Positions 29,555-29,636 of a stretch of DNA of 29,636 nucleotides are shown here, piece after piece. Both the position numbers and the translations under genes were made by a program. A model generated the notes under the pieces. That model had not been told where the DNA came from. It worked only from the letters and a program-made list of their open reading frames with translations, and did not search any database. The stretch covers positions 1 to 29,636 of the forward strand of contig JAVJSD010000138.1 in NCBI GenBank assembly GCA_040219575.1, written 5' to 3'. The DNA is from JAVJSD01 sp040219575 (lineage in GTDB: Bacteria; Planctomycetota; Planctomycetia; Pirellulales; Pirellulaceae). Position 1 is the stretch's first letter, and every line of letters begins with the position of its first letter.

Positions 29555-29636
29555 TCGAGCGAAGCGAGGGGAGGGCGGATGTGCGAGGAAACGTTGTCGC
29601 GAGATAGAGTCGGTTCTCGCTTCACCCCTCCCCGGC

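Larger units (their letters stand above)
29320..29636. other. Right-end intergenic region of 317 bp with repeats
   Basis: No gene is seen. It has a 21-bp tandem repeat (29491-29534) and a GC-rich hairpin (29538-29554) followed by GTCGAGCGAAGCGAGGGGAG, a phrase repeated between genes in planctomycetes. The window ends in CCCCTCCCCGGC, perhaps another copy. Confidence 0.6.

Noticed and set aside
29538..29636. CRISPR-like array at the right end
   Set aside because: There are only two tandem units with a 2-base gap, and no regular spacers.

Overview
This window looks like chromosomal DNA of a planctomycete, most likely from the Pirellulales. That reading rests on family content, not on a search. 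It has two prepilin-like DUF1559 proteins, a DUF1080 protein, a TIGR02996 repeat-companion protein with leucine-rich repeats, a formylglycine sulfatase, a PhoD-like lipoprotein, two membrane proteins with the SLRTL/SLRTM N-terminal motif, and many palindromic intergenic repeats. DNA is GC-rich, genes are mostly single or in pairs, and many products are exported. I see no tRNA, rRNA or CRISPR array.

Layout. 1-3491: a possible transposase tail, a pirin plus NAD(P)H:FMN reductase pair, a convergent coiled-coil membrane protein, a long palindrome and two small membrane proteins. 3596-6290: a secreted sulfatase, then a REP-associated tyrosine transposase (RAYT) gene between two almost identical 213-bp direct repeats. 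6358-10033: a membrane Ser/Thr kinase, a short secretin-tail protein on the other strand flanked by hairpins, and a secreted DUF1080 protein. 10605-13649: two tandem DUF1559 genes, each with an AT-rich leader and its own terminator, then a small lipoprotein. 13767-18507: an exported M20 amidohydrolase, a prenyltransferase-like toroid/HEAT protein (minus) and an exported beta-helix protein. 18508-19241: a 734-bp repeat island. 19242-22432 (minus): a Ddl-like ATP-grasp ligase overlapping by 4 bp a HEAGH metallopeptidase, and a TIGR02996/LRR protein. 22583-25798: one 1071-residue protein fusing the radical SAM, AMMECR1 and MEMO parts of the AmmeMemoRadiSam system. 25853-29319: an enolase-superfamily dehydratase/racemase, a structured leader with a good promoter, a PhoD-like lipoprotein and a small tyrosine-rich secreted protein. 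The end holds more repeats.

How the genes work together. Only a few links are supported: the pirin/FMN reductase pair (redox or quinone metabolism), the translationally coupled ATP-grasp/metallopeptidase pair (possible peptide synthesis and trimming), and the DUF1559-DUF1559-lipoprotein block (cell surface). The most unusual items are the AmmeMemoRadiSam fusion, which seems to carry a second, degenerate AMMECR1-like unit; the ATP-grasp/metallopeptidase cassette; the RAYT element; the stand-alone secretin tail; and the leader before the PhoD-like gene.
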